From RHLJ01 sp048058975 (GTDB lineage: Bacteria; Bacteroidota; Rhodothermia; Balneolales; Balneolaceae), in assembly GCA_048058975.1 (NCBI GenBank), contig JBLLNP010000015.1:1-64000 (forward strand): a stretch of 64,000 nucleotides of DNA. Reading direction: 5' to 3'. Of this stretch, positions 44,659 through 53,747 are shown in pieces. Every line of letters begins with the position of its first letter. Position 1 is the stretch's first letter. The notes beneath the pieces were generated by a model. The model had not been told where the DNA came from. It worked only from the letters and a program-made list of their open reading frames with translations, and ran no database searches. Both the position numbers and the translations under genes were made by a program.

Positions 44659-45019
44659 TTTTGAATAGTATGATAGATAGTTATACGATTCAGGATTCGT
44701 AAATCCAGTCCTGTTTGCGGGACTTAAGTCCCTGCTTATTTATGACACTTTAGGCAGCAAGAACATAAGCAAGGAAGGGTTTCAACCCTGTAAAAAAATA
44801 GCTCAAGAGTGCATAACCACTTCTAAGCCTGTACGGGCGGATGGCCATCCGCCCCAACTGCTTTAACCTAAACTTGTTTCGAAGGTTCTTTTTTTGAATT
44901 GTGGATTAGGCAGAGTTTCGTGACGAGAGGAATACCATATGCTAAAAATAATGTTTTAAGCCTTCACGTAAGACAAAGTCTTACTATTCTACTGGGACTA
45001 AAAAAATATCTTTTTAATT
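44659..45019. repeat. Gene-free region with several palindromes
   Basis: No gene is seen. It holds GGGACTTAAGTCCC at 44719-44732, AGGGTTTCAACCCT at 44776-44789 and the perfect 20-base palindrome GGGCGGATGGCCATCCGCCC at 44835-44854. The second belongs to the AAGGGTT-AACCCTT family also found at 52358, 58906 and 60717. Confidence 0.7.
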
Positions 45020-45637
45020 CTATTTAAATAAAGATTTAGGATCGAAATCATCTCTTGTTAAATCCATTCTTTGAATACTAGTTGCAGTAGATATCCAAGT
45101 ATAGTTTTCATTTTTTACAATATATTTGAGCGGGAGTGCCCCATTACTTGCCTTTAGAAATTCACTCCAATCTCCAAGTTTATGCTGAGAAAATTTTTCT
45201 GGGTTCACTGTTATTTCATCGCTATAGAAATAGGTTGTTTCATCAGAAGTTGTTTTGATTGTCAGTTGTTTACAAACCTTTCCTAATATGCTTTCAGTAT
45301 TCTCTGAATGAGTGATTGAAACTATTTTCGAGGCTTGGAATGAGGCATCCATTACGGCTATTTTGTCAGTATTTGGATTAAGAAAATAGTACTTATTATC
45401 ATGCCCATTATATAACTGCCCAAAGTTATCTTTTTCATCAAAAGCTTTATAGCTATCAAAATGGATGAAGTAGTGCTGCTCTTTACCATAAAATTCGGCC
45501 ATTTCTTCTGTGATATCTTCACCACTAACTGGAGTTAAAAACGTATTCTCATAGACAATTTTTCCTGAAAAATAAGTGGTTTGTGCAATCAACTGAAGCT
45601 GAGGTAATAAGAGAAGAAAAAAGAGTAAATATTTCAT
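45020..45637 (-). CDS. Secreted GLPGLI-like protein
   Basis: A 205-residue protein with a signal peptide (MKYLLFFLLLLPQLQLIAQ). The body is strand-rich, with SGKIVYENTFLTP, a long acidic middle and ILGKVCKQLTIKTTSDETTYFYSDEI. That resembles the GLPGLI/DUF4412 group of exported Bacteroidota proteins with unknown function; the GLPGLI motif itself is not present, so the assignment is tentative. It starts 11 bases after the stop of the upstream small gene on the same strand. Confidence 0.6.
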   Translation of the reverse strand: MKYLLFFLLLLPQLQLIAQTTYFSGKIVYENTFLTPVSGEDITEEMAEFYGKEQHYFIHFDSYKAFDEKDNFGQLYNGHDNKYYFLNPNTDKIAVMDASFQASKIVSITHSENTESILGKVCKQLTIKTTSDETTYFYSDEITVNPEKFSQHKLGDWSEFLKASNGALPLKYIVKNENYTWISTATSIQRMDLTRDDFDPKSLFK

Positions 45638-45648
45638 ATCAGTTTTAA

Positions 45649-45939
45649 TTAGAGTTGATTGCCAAATTTTGCTGTAAATCTGCGTTTTACTTGCCTTGCA
45701 AGATGAAGTTCGTTTTGAGTATTCATTCCTTCTGCCTCAAAGACTTCATTTACAAATTCATCTGCGGTTAATGATTCCAAATTTGAAATTCGGTTAAAGT
45801 CATTTTCTGGAATACAAAAACCCATTTTCACACATAATACATTAAGTAAGTTGGAGAGTTCTTTTTGTTTATCGAAGACTAAGAATTTTAAAGGTTCGTA
45901 ACATAATATTATCCAAACAAGAATCCGTAAAAAATTCAT
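45649..45939 (-). CDS. Hypothetical small protein, 96 residues
   Basis: I do not recognise it. A hydrophobic N-terminus (LRILVWIILCY) may be an uncleaved signal anchor. The remainder is charged and helical, with an acidic middle and a basic end (RQVKRRFTAKFGN). It precedes the GLPGLI-like gene on the same strand by 11 bases, so the two probably form an operon. Confidence 0.5.
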   Translation of the reverse strand: MNFLRILVWIILCYEPLKFLVFDKQKELSNLLNVLCVKMGFCIPENDFNRISNLESLTADEFVNEVFEAEGMNTQNELHLARQVKRRFTAKFGNQL

Positions 45940-46052
45940 TTAACGCAATATAAATCATGGGCTTTCCTGATTTTTTACATGGTTAAAATCCCCATAACCT
46001 TCCTCCCTTTTATTTCGTAGTTTCGGTTCGCTATTAACCAAACTCTGAACTC

Positions 46053-46217
46053 ATGAGCATTCTTCGAATTATCATAGCTATTTTTATCCCTCCTCTTGCT
46101 GTATTTCTTACGGTTGGTATTAAAGGGGCTTTCTGGTTGAACCTTCTTCTTACAATTCTTGGATATTTACCCGGTATTATCCATGCAGTTTGGGTTATTG
46201 CCAAGCATGATAAATGA
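46053..46217 (+). CDS. YqaE/Pmp3 family small membrane protein
   Basis: A 54-residue protein with two hydrophobic helices around a GIKGAFWLN turn. It has the Pmp3 hallmarks AIFIPPLAVFL in the first helix and LLTILGYLPGIIHAVWVI in the second. Pmp3/YqaE proteins sit in the cytoplasmic membrane and are linked with salt or cold stress. Its TGA overlaps the ATG of the aldo/keto reductase gene (ATGA), indicating coupled translation. Confidence 0.85.
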   Translation: MSILRIIIAIFIPPLAVFLTVGIKGAFWLNLLLTILGYLPGIIHAVWVIAKHDK

Positions 46218-47095
46218 ACTATCGCCGGTTAGGCACCTCTGATCTTTCTGTTTCTGAGATCGGTTTTGGGTGTATGTCGCTGGGAAGCGATCATTCCCGG
46301 AACGAACGTACACTCCGTTCCGCGGCAGACTCCGGCATCAACTTCTTTGACACAGCCGATTTATATGATAAAGGCTGGAACGAGGAATCGGTCGGTAAAG
46401 CCTTAAAACCAATCCGGGATCAGGTCATAATTGCTACCAAAGTAGGCAACCAATGGCGTAAAGATGGCTCAGGTTGGGATTGGAATCCCCGGAAAGAATA
46501 TATTCTGAAAGCGGTGGAAGACAGCCTCCGCCGACTTCAAATCAACACCATCGATCTGTATCAATTACACGGCGGCACAATCGAAGATCCCATTGATGAA
46601 ACAATCGAAGCTTTTGAGTTGCTTAAAGAGCAGGGGAAAATCCGCGAATATGGTATTTCTTCCATCCGCCCAAATGTAATTCGGAGATGGGCAGAACACT
46701 CCAACATGGTTTCTGTGATGATGCAATACAGCCTGCTGGATCGCCGACCTGAAGAAGAATGCCTGAACCTGCTGCATCAAAAAAATATTTCGGTCATAAC
46801 TCGTGGCAGTCTGGCCAAAGGCTTGCTTATCGATAAACCTGCAAAAGAATATCTGGGCTATTCAAAAGAAGAAGTTGAAGAACTTCAGGTAGAACTCAGA
46901 AAAACCGGGAAATCTATCGCCTCTGCCCTTCATTTTGTGTTGCAGCATTCTGCGGTAGCCAGTGCGGTGGTTGGAATTCGAACAATCGATCAACTTAAAA
47001 GTGTGGTTTCTGCTTTTGAGGATTCTGTTTCTGATGAAATCCTTTCAAAACTGGGTTCGGTGCTAGAACCGAAGAAGTATGAGATGCATAAGTAG
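46214..47095 (+). CDS. Aldo/keto reductase
   Basis: A 293-residue TIM-barrel NADPH-dependent oxidoreductase. The catalytic set is the Asp and Tyr in FFDTADLYDKG, the Lys in IATKVGNQW and the His in LYQLHGG. C-terminal residues ASAVVGIRTIDQL bind the cofactor phosphate. The subfamily is that of general-stress or YccK-like reductases; the substrate is unknown. It is coupled to the Pmp3 gene by a four-base overlap. Confidence 0.92.
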   Translation: MNYRRLGTSDLSVSEIGFGCMSLGSDHSRNERTLRSAADSGINFFDTADLYDKGWNEESVGKALKPIRDQVIIATKVGNQWRKDGSGWDWNPRKEYILKAVEDSLRRLQINTIDLYQLHGGTIEDPIDETIEAFELLKEQGKIREYGISSIRPNVIRRWAEHSNMVSVMMQYSLLDRRPEEECLNLLHQKNISVITRGSLAKGLLIDKPAKEYLGYSKEEVEELQVELRKTGKSIASALHFVLQHSAVASAVVGIRTIDQLKSVVSAFEDSVSDEILSKLGSVLEPKKYEMHK

Positions 47096-47114
47096 TAAAG
47101 CCTTCCACTTTATT

Positions 47115-47286
47115 CTCCTGAGCGAAAGCGAAGCACCCAATTGGGAGTTTATTTTTAACCTTCAACCATGTACAAACTGGATATTCTTATCCAACAAGAT
47201 CCTTCGGAAGTATCCTCAGGATGACGATTCTATTTTATCTCTCACCACAAAGTCATCCTGAGCGGAAGCGAAGGACCTATTTGGGT
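47115..47286. repeat. Left composite repeat next to the GIY-YIG gene
   Basis: The part 47188-47286 is a 99-base unit that recurs at 47667-47765 with six differences. It contains GATCCTTCGGAAGTATCCTC and, in opposite orientation, GTCATCCTGAGCGGAAGCG, so its ends form a long imperfect inverted repeat. In front, 47115-47187 resembles the sequence that follows the right copy (47733-47812), including a shared TGGATATTCT segment. Confidence 0.85.
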
Positions 47287-47348
47287 AGCACTTGATACTT
47301 AATTTATAAAAAATGTAAGACCTTCTCTCAACAACAGTCTTACTAACC

Positions 47349-47666
47349 ATGAGAGAGTTTTATGTCTATATACTAACCAATCCAAATAAAACGGTTTTAT
47401 ATACTGGTGTAACAAATAATCTGGAAAGAAGGCTTTCAGAACATTATTTCTCAAAAGGAAATGAAGAAACATTTGCAGGCAAGTATTACTGTTTTAACTT
47501 GATTTACTACGAATCATTCCCATCTTCTTATGAAGCCATACAAGCCGAAAAGTATATAAAAGGCAAATCCAGAAAGAAGAAAGAGGAAATTATTAAGTCA
47601 AAGAATCCATCTATGGCTTTCTTGAATAAAAAAGTGCTTGGATATTGGCCACCTAAGCCAAATTAA
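47349..47666 (+). CDS. GIY-YIG nuclease family protein
   Basis: A 105-residue single-domain protein. The signature is YVYILTN and LYTGVTNNLERRLSEH (the GIY-YIG strands appear here as VYI and YTG), then the Glu-containing IQAEKYIKGKSRKKKEEII. It belongs to the UvrC-N/YhbQ-like small group. Members are probable structure-specific nucleases with unclear roles. Its stop codon directly adjoins the right 99-base repeat and the left copy lies 62 bases before its start, so the gene and repeats may form one unit. Confidence 0.88.
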   Translation: MREFYVYILTNPNKTVLYTGVTNNLERRLSEHYFSKGNEETFAGKYYCFNLIYYESFPSSYEAIQAEKYIKGKSRKKKEEIIKSKNPSMAFLNKKVLGYWPPKPN

Positions 47667-47850
47667 TATCCAACAGGATCCTTCGGAAGTATCCTCAGGA
47701 TGACAATTCTATTTTATCACTCACCACAAAGTCCTCCTGAGCGAAAGCGAAGGATCTATTTGGGTTTTTATTTCTAATCTTCTGACATGTGCAAATTGGA
47801 TATTCTAATCCAACCAGTCTCAAACTAAGTACCCTCAGGATTCGATAGCC
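47667..47850. repeat. Right composite repeat next to the GIY-YIG gene
   Basis: It starts at the first base after the GIY-YIG stop. Bases 47667-47765 match the left unit in length and in 93 of 99 positions. It continues into a copy of the left front segment and ends in a partial ACCCTCAGGATTCG piece. Confidence 0.85.
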
Positions 47851-47943
47851 TACTAAATGCTTCTTGCTTCTCAGAATTGTATTACCATCAGTCTCTTCAA
47901 AGTAGTATCATCCTTCAAAACTAATCGCCATCTAATCAAGCAC

Positions 47944-49098
47944 GTGACTTTCTCTCTCATTACTACTTCGGGGCAACTTCAGAATTGTATCTCTCACTTA
48001 TCCAAGCAAAAAGAAATAGCGATTGATCTGGAATTCGATAAAAACCGATTCCGGTATGGTTTTAACTTATGCCTGATGCAAATCTTTGCTGACGGAGCAT
48101 GTTATTTGATAGATCCTTTAAGTGACGAACTTGAAATCTCTGCGATTTTCCCAATACTCGAAAATCCTGACATTCAGAAAGTCGCGTTTTCTTTTGGGGA
48201 AGATATCCGGTTACTCCATCATATTGGATGCAGCCCCAGAGGGATATTCGATCTTAGTTTTGCCACAGCGTTGCTAGACTACCAACCTACTTCTCTTACC
48301 AATTACCTGAAAGAAATTCTGAATGTTGAAGTCGGTAAATCCTCTCAACAAAGTAACTGGTTTAATCGTCCACTTTCACAAGATCAGCTTGAATATGCTG
48401 CAACTGATGTACTTCATTTGTTTGATCTGAAGAAGAAGCTGGAAATTCAGCTTGAAGAAAAAGGAATCCGGGACTGGGTAGATCAGGAAAATAAAGCTTT
48501 TGAGGCGGCTGACTATGGAGATGAAAACCATAATGAGGTCCTGAAAGAAAAGTACAAAAACGGCTTTAGTGAAGTAGATTGGCATATTTTTTCAGCATTG
48601 ATGATGTTCCGGGAGGAACAAGCTAAAGCGATGAACCGTCCACCCTTTCATGTAATTGATCGTGCCTATTTGCAGGAACTTTCCATCTCTCATGAAAAAG
48701 TGAATCATTGGGATTCAAAATCATCCATTCATAAAAAGCTGAGAAACGAATCCACCAAAAAAGAGATAGAACTGCTGATTGAAGAGAAACTAGAGGAATC
48801 GAAGTCTCTGAATTTATCCCGAAGAAAAAAAGCTGCAAAAAGACTTTCACAAGAGGAATACCAGAAATACAAACAACTTCAGAATGAAATAAGTGAAGCA
48901 AAAACGAACTTCTTCAAACCCATACAAAAACTTATTGAACTTGATTACGGGAAACACGCCCGTGCATTTATTCTAAGTAATCGCTTAATTGGGGAATCGG
49001 TTGAGGGGGATTCTTCAAATTTCCTCCCTTATAAACAAGCATTGATTACAGACTACGCACGGAAGCTTGATCTTCCTTTTGACGAGTACATAAAATGA
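47944..49098 (+). CDS. rnd: Ribonuclease D
   Basis: A 384-residue 3'-5' exoribonuclease for tRNA maturation. DEDD residues are visible in IAIDLEFDKNRF (Asp and Glu), in the central IFDLSFATALLDYQ (Asp) and in YAATDVLHLFDL (Tyr and Asp). An HRDC-type helical C-terminal half follows, with a Lys-rich KSLNLSRRKKAAKRL linker. The GTG at 47944 is preferred because the upstream ATG at 47857 adds a stretch without family resemblance that partly reads the repeat border. Confidence 0.87.
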   Translation: MTFSLITTSGQLQNCISHLSKQKEIAIDLEFDKNRFRYGFNLCLMQIFADGACYLIDPLSDELEISAIFPILENPDIQKVAFSFGEDIRLLHHIGCSPRGIFDLSFATALLDYQPTSLTNYLKEILNVEVGKSSQQSNWFNRPLSQDQLEYAATDVLHLFDLKKKLEIQLEEKGIRDWVDQENKAFEAADYGDENHNEVLKEKYKNGFSEVDWHIFSALMMFREEQAKAMNRPPFHVIDRAYLQELSISHEKVNHWDSKSSIHKKLRNESTKKEIELLIEEKLEESKSLNLSRRKKAAKRLSQEEYQKYKQLQNEISEAKTNFFKPIQKLIELDYGKHARAFILSNRLIGESVEGDSSNFLPYKQALITDYARKLDLPFDEYIK

Positions 49099-49124
49099 AT
49101 TACTCTTTTTGGATTAGAAAAGCG

Positions 49125-50153
49125 TCACACTTTGTGAAGGTCTGTTTCCATTCCATAATCCTCAATAACCTTCAGAGTGAGTTTATTGAATACTGATTCT
49201 TTTTCGGCAACATAGTTTTCAAGATATCTGAGAGCTTCTTTGGGATTCCCTTCTTCCTTAAAAATCTGGTATAGCAGATAATTACATTTAAAATTAAGAA
49301 GGATAATTTTGTTTTTCATGCCAAAATCTGAGGCATATTGTAAATGCTTCTTTGCAGCGTCTTTTTTTCCTGCAACCAGATACATATATCCCAGCTTATG
49401 ATTAGCCATTCCCAGACCAAGTTTCTCACCCATTTTTTCGTGAATTTCGATAGCGTCATTAAAATCCTGCTCAGCTTTCTCAAAATCCATCATCGCTGTA
49501 TATACCTTTCCCCTCCCATAAAGCGCAAATGCTAACCCACGTATATCTTTCGTCTTTTCCTTCAACGCAATAGACTGCTCTATCACTTTCATAGCCCGTT
49601 CTATTTTTCCTTGATTCAGATATATACCCGAAGTGGGATTGAGCGCATTCGACTCAAGGTTCAGGTCTTCAACCTTTCTTGCTGCTTCAACGGAAGCCAG
49701 ATAAGTATCCAGAGCTTTCTGGTCGTCTCCGAAATACTCATAAATGGTACCTATTGCTTTCAGAACACGAGCTTCCTGATGAAAATCCTCAAATTTTCGA
49801 TACGTTTTAAGGCAACTGATTAAGTGTACCAACCCGGAATGAAGTTGGTCTGTTTTATAAAGTACACCTGCAATATTATACTTTGCATCAGCCACTCCTT
49901 TTTCATCTTCAAGCTCCATATAATATTTAATGGCCTCTTCAGATAAAGAAATAGATTCAGAGTATTCTGCCCTAATCATTTTAAAAAGAGCAAGATGGCT
50001 AAGACTTTTAGCGATCATATTTTGATCTGAAGCTGCCTTACTTAACTCAAGAGCATGAGATGCCAACTCCATACTTCTGTCCAGGTCATTTGTCCTGGTT
50101 TCGTACGCTTCCTTTAGTAGCTCAGCGGTATTATCGACTGCATTAATTTTCAC
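49125..50153 (-). CDS. Tetratricopeptide repeat protein
   Basis: A 342-residue soluble protein of about seven TPR units, for example GRGKVYTAMMDFEKAEQDFN and AIGTIYEYFGDDQKALDTYL. There is no signal peptide and no kinase, GGDEF or DNA-binding domain behind the repeats, although the repeat type (NALNPTSGIYLNQGKIERAM) is the one often fused to such output domains. It probably serves as a protein-interaction scaffold; partners are unknown. It is transcribed away from the amidase gene. Confidence 0.82.
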   Translation of the reverse strand: MKINAVDNTAELLKEAYETRTNDLDRSMELASHALELSKAASDQNMIAKSLSHLALFKMIRAEYSESISLSEEAIKYYMELEDEKGVADAKYNIAGVLYKTDQLHSGLVHLISCLKTYRKFEDFHQEARVLKAIGTIYEYFGDDQKALDTYLASVEAARKVEDLNLESNALNPTSGIYLNQGKIERAMKVIEQSIALKEKTKDIRGLAFALYGRGKVYTAMMDFEKAEQDFNDAIEIHEKMGEKLGLGMANHKLGYMYLVAGKKDAAKKHLQYASDFGMKNKIILLNFKCNYLLYQIFKEEGNPKEALRYLENYVAEKESVFNKLTLKVIEDYGMETDLHKV

Positions 50154-50272
50154 AAAGCATCGTATTTATTCTTTACCCCGAGCCTGAAAGTATCACATTT
50201 AATCGACTTCCCCTAGGATTTTACTCTTTGGGTTTATTATGTTCTCAAAAACTTTCATAAATCAAATATTCT

Positions 50273-51841
50273 GTGAAAAACATATTGCTCTTTCTTGTAC
50301 TAACAACGCTTTGTTTTACTTCATGTACTACTTCTTCAAAATTTGATGAATTAGGATTGGAGGAAATCACTATCAGTGAACTCCATCAAGGATATGAAAA
50401 CGGCGATTATACTATCACTGACGTGGTGGAGGCTTATATTCAGCGAATTGAAGACGTGGATATTAACGGCCCCGCCATTAATTCAATCATAGAGATTAAC
50501 CCTGATGCAATAGAAATCGCCCGACAACTGGATAAAGAACTTGCAGCAGGAAATAAGCGTGGACCATTACATGGAATTCCCGTTATCCTGAAAGACAATA
50601 TTGATACTCACGATAAGATGAGTACAACCGCCGGAGCAAGAGCAATGGCAGGCTCAAAGCCACTTAAAGATGCTTTCATTGTGGAAAAACTGAGAGAAAG
50701 TGGCGCGATTATTCTGGCAAAAGCAAACCTGAGCGAGTGGGCTAATTTTCATTCCAGCTTTTCTTCCAGCGGATGGAGCGGTTTAGGGGGTCAAACTAAA
50801 AACCCTTATGATATTACCCGTAATCCTTGTGGTTCAAGTGCAGGTTCCGGAGCATCAGCCTCCGCTAATTTAGCCGTTTTCGCTATTGGAACGGAAACTA
50901 ACGGGTCTATTACCTGCCCTTCTAGTGCAAATGGATTGGTTGGAGTTAAACCTACAGTCGGGCTTTTAAGTCGATCGGGTATCATTCCTATTTCCTTTAC
51001 TCAGGATACACCCGGTCCAATGACACGAACGGTTACTGATGCGGCAATTGCACTTGGAACTATGGTTGGTGTTGATGAAACTGATTCAAAAACCAGTGCC
51101 AGTGAAGGAAATTATCATACCGATTATACCCAGTTCCTGAACGAAGGAGCTTTTGAAGGAAAAAGAATTGGGGTGTTTAATGGTCCAAGAGGAAGGCATT
51201 TCCGTGTAGATAGCATGTTTAATGAGCAGTTAAGACTTCTCGAATCAAACGGAGCTACTTTAGTAGAAATAGATCAGATTGGTGGTCAGGGTGCCGGAGG
51301 AGATTCATTTCAAGTGCTTTTGTATGAATTCAAAGATGGATTGAATGCGTACTTCGCCTCTTTGGGTCCGGATGCTAAAGTGAAGGATATGAATGATCTG
51401 ATCGAAAAAACGTTGAATGACCCCGTTGAGATTAAATACTTTGATCATGATCTCCTGCTTCAGGCCAACGAAAAAGAAGGATTGGATTCCGAGGATTATC
51501 AAACCCGCTTAGCTGACCTGATGCGAAAAACCAGGGATGAAGGAATCGATGCCGTTATGCAAGAACATAATCTGGATGCTTTTGTTTCTATTACGGGCGG
51601 ACCTGCCTGGAAAACCGATCATACAAACGGCGATAACTTCGGTCTTTCTTCAAGTTCCCCTGCTGCTCGCGCAGGATACCCAAACATTACACTGCCAATG
51701 GGTTATGTGGATGGACTCCCAGTTGGAATTAATTTCTTTGGGACTGCCTGGACTGAACCATTATTGATTGAGCTTGCTTATTCTTACGAACAGCTAAACC
51801 CTGCCCGTAAAGCCCCGGAGTTTAAGAACTATGAGTTCTGA
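50273..51841 (+). CDS. Amidase-signature family hydrolase, lipoprotein
   Basis: A 522-residue amidase with a GTG start and lipobox Cys18 (CFTSC). The catalytic Lys is in IPVILKDNIDT and the cis-Ser/Ser pair in PCGSSAGSGASAS, followed by GTETNGSITCPSS and GVKPTVGLLSRSGIIP. These are the Ser-cisSer-Lys residues of the AS family. The lipid anchor places it outside the cytoplasm, so it is not a GatA subunit, and it may release ammonia from amides or act on peptides. It is a single gene. Confidence 0.9.
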   Translation: MKNILLFLVLTTLCFTSCTTSSKFDELGLEEITISELHQGYENGDYTITDVVEAYIQRIEDVDINGPAINSIIEINPDAIEIARQLDKELAAGNKRGPLHGIPVILKDNIDTHDKMSTTAGARAMAGSKPLKDAFIVEKLRESGAIILAKANLSEWANFHSSFSSSGWSGLGGQTKNPYDITRNPCGSSAGSGASASANLAVFAIGTETNGSITCPSSANGLVGVKPTVGLLSRSGIIPISFTQDTPGPMTRTVTDAAIALGTMVGVDETDSKTSASEGNYHTDYTQFLNEGAFEGKRIGVFNGPRGRHFRVDSMFNEQLRLLESNGATLVEIDQIGGQGAGGDSFQVLLYEFKDGLNAYFASLGPDAKVKDMNDLIEKTLNDPVEIKYFDHDLLLQANEKEGLDSEDYQTRLADLMRKTRDEGIDAVMQEHNLDAFVSITGGPAWKTDHTNGDNFGLSSSSPAARAGYPNITLPMGYVDGLPVGINFFGTAWTEPLLIELAYSYEQLNPARKAPEFKNYEF

Positions 51842-51850
51842 TATTGAATT

Positions 51851-51952
51851 GTCATTCTGAGTGAAAGCGAACCTGCCTGCGGTAGGCAGGGAATCTGCAC
51901 AATTAACGTGTTGTGTAGATCCTTCGCCCCGAATTCTCGGGGTCAGGATGAC
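51851..51952. repeat. Palindromic intergenic repeat
   Basis: It begins GTCATTCTGAGTGAAAGCG and ends GGTCAGGATGAC, inverted with respect to each other, with inner CTGCCTGCGGTAGGCAG and CCCCGAATTCTCGGGG hairpins. It belongs to the same family as the GIY-YIG-flanking units and 60753-60827. Confidence 0.75.
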
Positions 51953-51981
51953 TCCTGAAATAACTATTAAGTAGAAAGTCT

Positions 51982-52353
51982 ATGGAACGAACCCTCAAAC
52001 TCGAAGAACTGGCTATGTTTGGCTTTTCGATCTTTCTGTTCAATCAAACCGAATATGCCTGGTGGGTATATCTGGTTTTATTTTTAACTCCCGATATTGG
52101 TATAATTGGGTATCTGGTTAACACAAAGATTGGAGCAATTGCCTATAATCTGGTTCATCACAAGGGAATCGCGCTTTGTATTCTGATTCTTGGCTATTAC
52201 TATTCCACAGAATGGGTAGTTCTGACCGGGATTATCCTATTCGGTCATGCCGCTTTCGATAGAATGCTAGGCTATGGTCTAAAATTTGAAGACAGTTTTA
52301 AGCACACCCATTTGGGGTGGTTGAATGGTTCGAATAAAAATAGTGATAGTTAA
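51982..52353 (+). CDS. DUF4260 family membrane protein
   Basis: A 123-residue protein with four hydrophobic helices. FLTPDIGIIGYLVNTKIGA and the C-terminal HAAFDRMLGYGLKFEDSF followed by HTHLGWL are the family's conserved segments. Members are integral membrane proteins without known function. The gene converges on bioA; a 22-base perfect palindrome lies between them. Confidence 0.8.
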   Translation: MERTLKLEELAMFGFSIFLFNQTEYAWWVYLVLFLTPDIGIIGYLVNTKIGAIAYNLVHHKGIALCILILGYYYSTEWVVLTGIILFGHAAFDRMLGYGLKFEDSFKHTHLGWLNGSNKNSDS

Positions 52354-52357
52354 ACCA

Positions 52358-52379
52358 GCAAAGGGTTTAAACCCTTTGC
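52358..52379. terminator. Perfect 22-base palindrome between DUF4260 and bioA
   Basis: GCAAAGGGTTT and its complement meet without loop. The convergent position suits a bidirectional transcription stop, but no long T run follows, and the same core occurs at 58906 and 60717 as a repeat family. Confidence 0.45.
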
Positions 52380-52388
52380 CTAGGGAAA

Positions 52389-53681
52389 TCATACCAACTC
52401 CAGAATAGCATCGTACACTCCATCCAGCTCTTCTTCTGTAATGCAATAAGGAGGCATCAGATAAATCACATTACCCAGAGGACGGAGCAGATATCCTTTT
52501 TCCAGAAAGAGTTGATTGATATGCTTTGCTTCAGCATTCAGGTTAATATCCTGAGTGATGGTATTCAGATAGCCTGTTTCTTTTCCGTTAATTACATCAA
52601 AAGCGGCAATAGTACCTTTTGTTCTGAAACGTTCCAGCTTAGGGTGCGCTCTTAATTTCTCCAGATTCTTTTTATGGCTTTCTTCCATTTCTATAAAGAC
52701 ATCCTGATTTTCCTCAAGTAATTTCCATGATGCAATACCTGCTGCACAACCCAACGGATTTCCGGTATAACTATGCCCGTGCCATAGGGTTTTGTTTGGA
52801 TCTGAAGAGTTGAAACTTTCATATATATCATCACTGCAAACTGTTGCACCCAAAGGCATAAATCCACCTGTAATTCCCTTACTAAGGCAAATAATATCCG
52901 GTTCAACCTGAGCTTTAAGGCATGCGAAATAGTCCCCGGTTCTGCCAAAACCTGTCATCACTTCGTCAAAAATAAGAAGCACATCAAACTGACGATTCAC
53001 CCAATGCAATTTCTGCATGAATTCTTCGGAGCACATTCGCATCCCTCCTGCACCTTGAACCAATGGCTCCATGATGATGCCCGCATACTTGTCCGGGTTT
53101 TCATCCAATAAATTCTCCAACTGTTCAATCACAGCATCTTCTTTCTCAGCCCGTTCTTCATCTCCAATCCAGGTTTCGGGAAATGGAATAACCTCCACAT
53201 CAAACAGCCAATCTTTGAATGCCTCTGTAAAAATAGACCGTTCCCCTACCGACATTGCCCCTAACGTATCCCCATGATAGGCTCCATCAAAACAGATAAA
53301 GGTTTTACGATCTTCCCCGATGTTCTTCCAGTATTGGTATGCCATTTTCATAGCCACCTCAACAGAAGTGGATCCGTTATCGGAGTAAAAAAGTCTGTTT
53401 AAGTTTTTTGGTAGCTTCGCAGTAATGAGTTCAGCTAATTGTTCGGCCGGATCGTGTGTAAAGCCGGCGAAAATCACATGCTCAAGCTTCTGCGCCTGTT
53501 CATAAATAGCTTTTGCAATATCGGGATGGGAATGACCATGTAAGTTGACCCACCAACTGGAAATACAATCTAAAATTCGTTTTCCATCTTCTAGCTCCAG
53601 ATACGCGCCATCTCCTTTCACTACCTTAAGAGGCTCGGGACTGCCTTTAATAATCGTAAACGGATGCCAGAGATTTGTCAT
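52389..53681 (-). CDS. bioA: Adenosylmethionine-8-amino-7-oxononanoate aminotransferase
   Basis: A 430-residue class III PLP aminotransferase that makes 7,8-diaminononanoate in biotin synthesis. Conserved segments are the N-terminal LWHPFT, ISSWWVNLHGHSHPDI, FYSDNGSTSVEVAMKMAYQ, IFDEVMTGFGRTG and the PLP lysine in CLSKGITGGFMPLG near residue 270. It ends the biotin gene run bioF-bioH-like-bioC-bioD-bioA. The gap to bioD contains an AT-rich inverted repeat. Confidence 0.96.
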   Translation of the reverse strand: MTNLWHPFTIIKGSPEPLKVVKGDGAYLELEDGKRILDCISSWWVNLHGHSHPDIAKAIYEQAQKLEHVIFAGFTHDPAEQLAELITAKLPKNLNRLFYSDNGSTSVEVAMKMAYQYWKNIGEDRKTFICFDGAYHGDTLGAMSVGERSIFTEAFKDWLFDVEVIPFPETWIGDEERAEKEDAVIEQLENLLDENPDKYAGIIMEPLVQGAGGMRMCSEEFMQKLHWVNRQFDVLLIFDEVMTGFGRTGDYFACLKAQVEPDIICLSKGITGGFMPLGATVCSDDIYESFNSSDPNKTLWHGHSYTGNPLGCAAGIASWKLLEENQDVFIEMEESHKKNLEKLRAHPKLERFRTKGTIAAFDVINGKETGYLNTITQDINLNAEAKHINQLFLEKGYLLRPLGNVIYLMPPYCITEEELDGVYDAILELV

Positions 53682-53696
53682 GAATTTTGAATTTTT

Positions 53697-53747
53697 GAAT
53701 TATGGATTATGAATTAAAGAAATCAACCAATTCATAATCCCTAATTC
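53697..53747. repeat. AT-rich inverted repeat between bioD and bioA
   Basis: GAATTATGGATTATGAATT (53697-53715) and its inverted counterpart (53729-53747) pair over nearly all positions around a 13-base loop. The second arm reaches into the bioD stop codon. It could form a processing or pausing structure within the transcript. Confidence 0.7.

Noticed and set aside
47079..47261. Plus-strand open frame of 60 codons after the aldo/keto reductase
   Set aside because: It is read out of the reductase end and the palindromic repeats, and similar frames would arise from each repeat copy.
47115..47850. CRISPR array
   Set aside because: The repeats are long, palindromic and only paired, with a gene rather than short unique spacers between them, and no cas gene is present.
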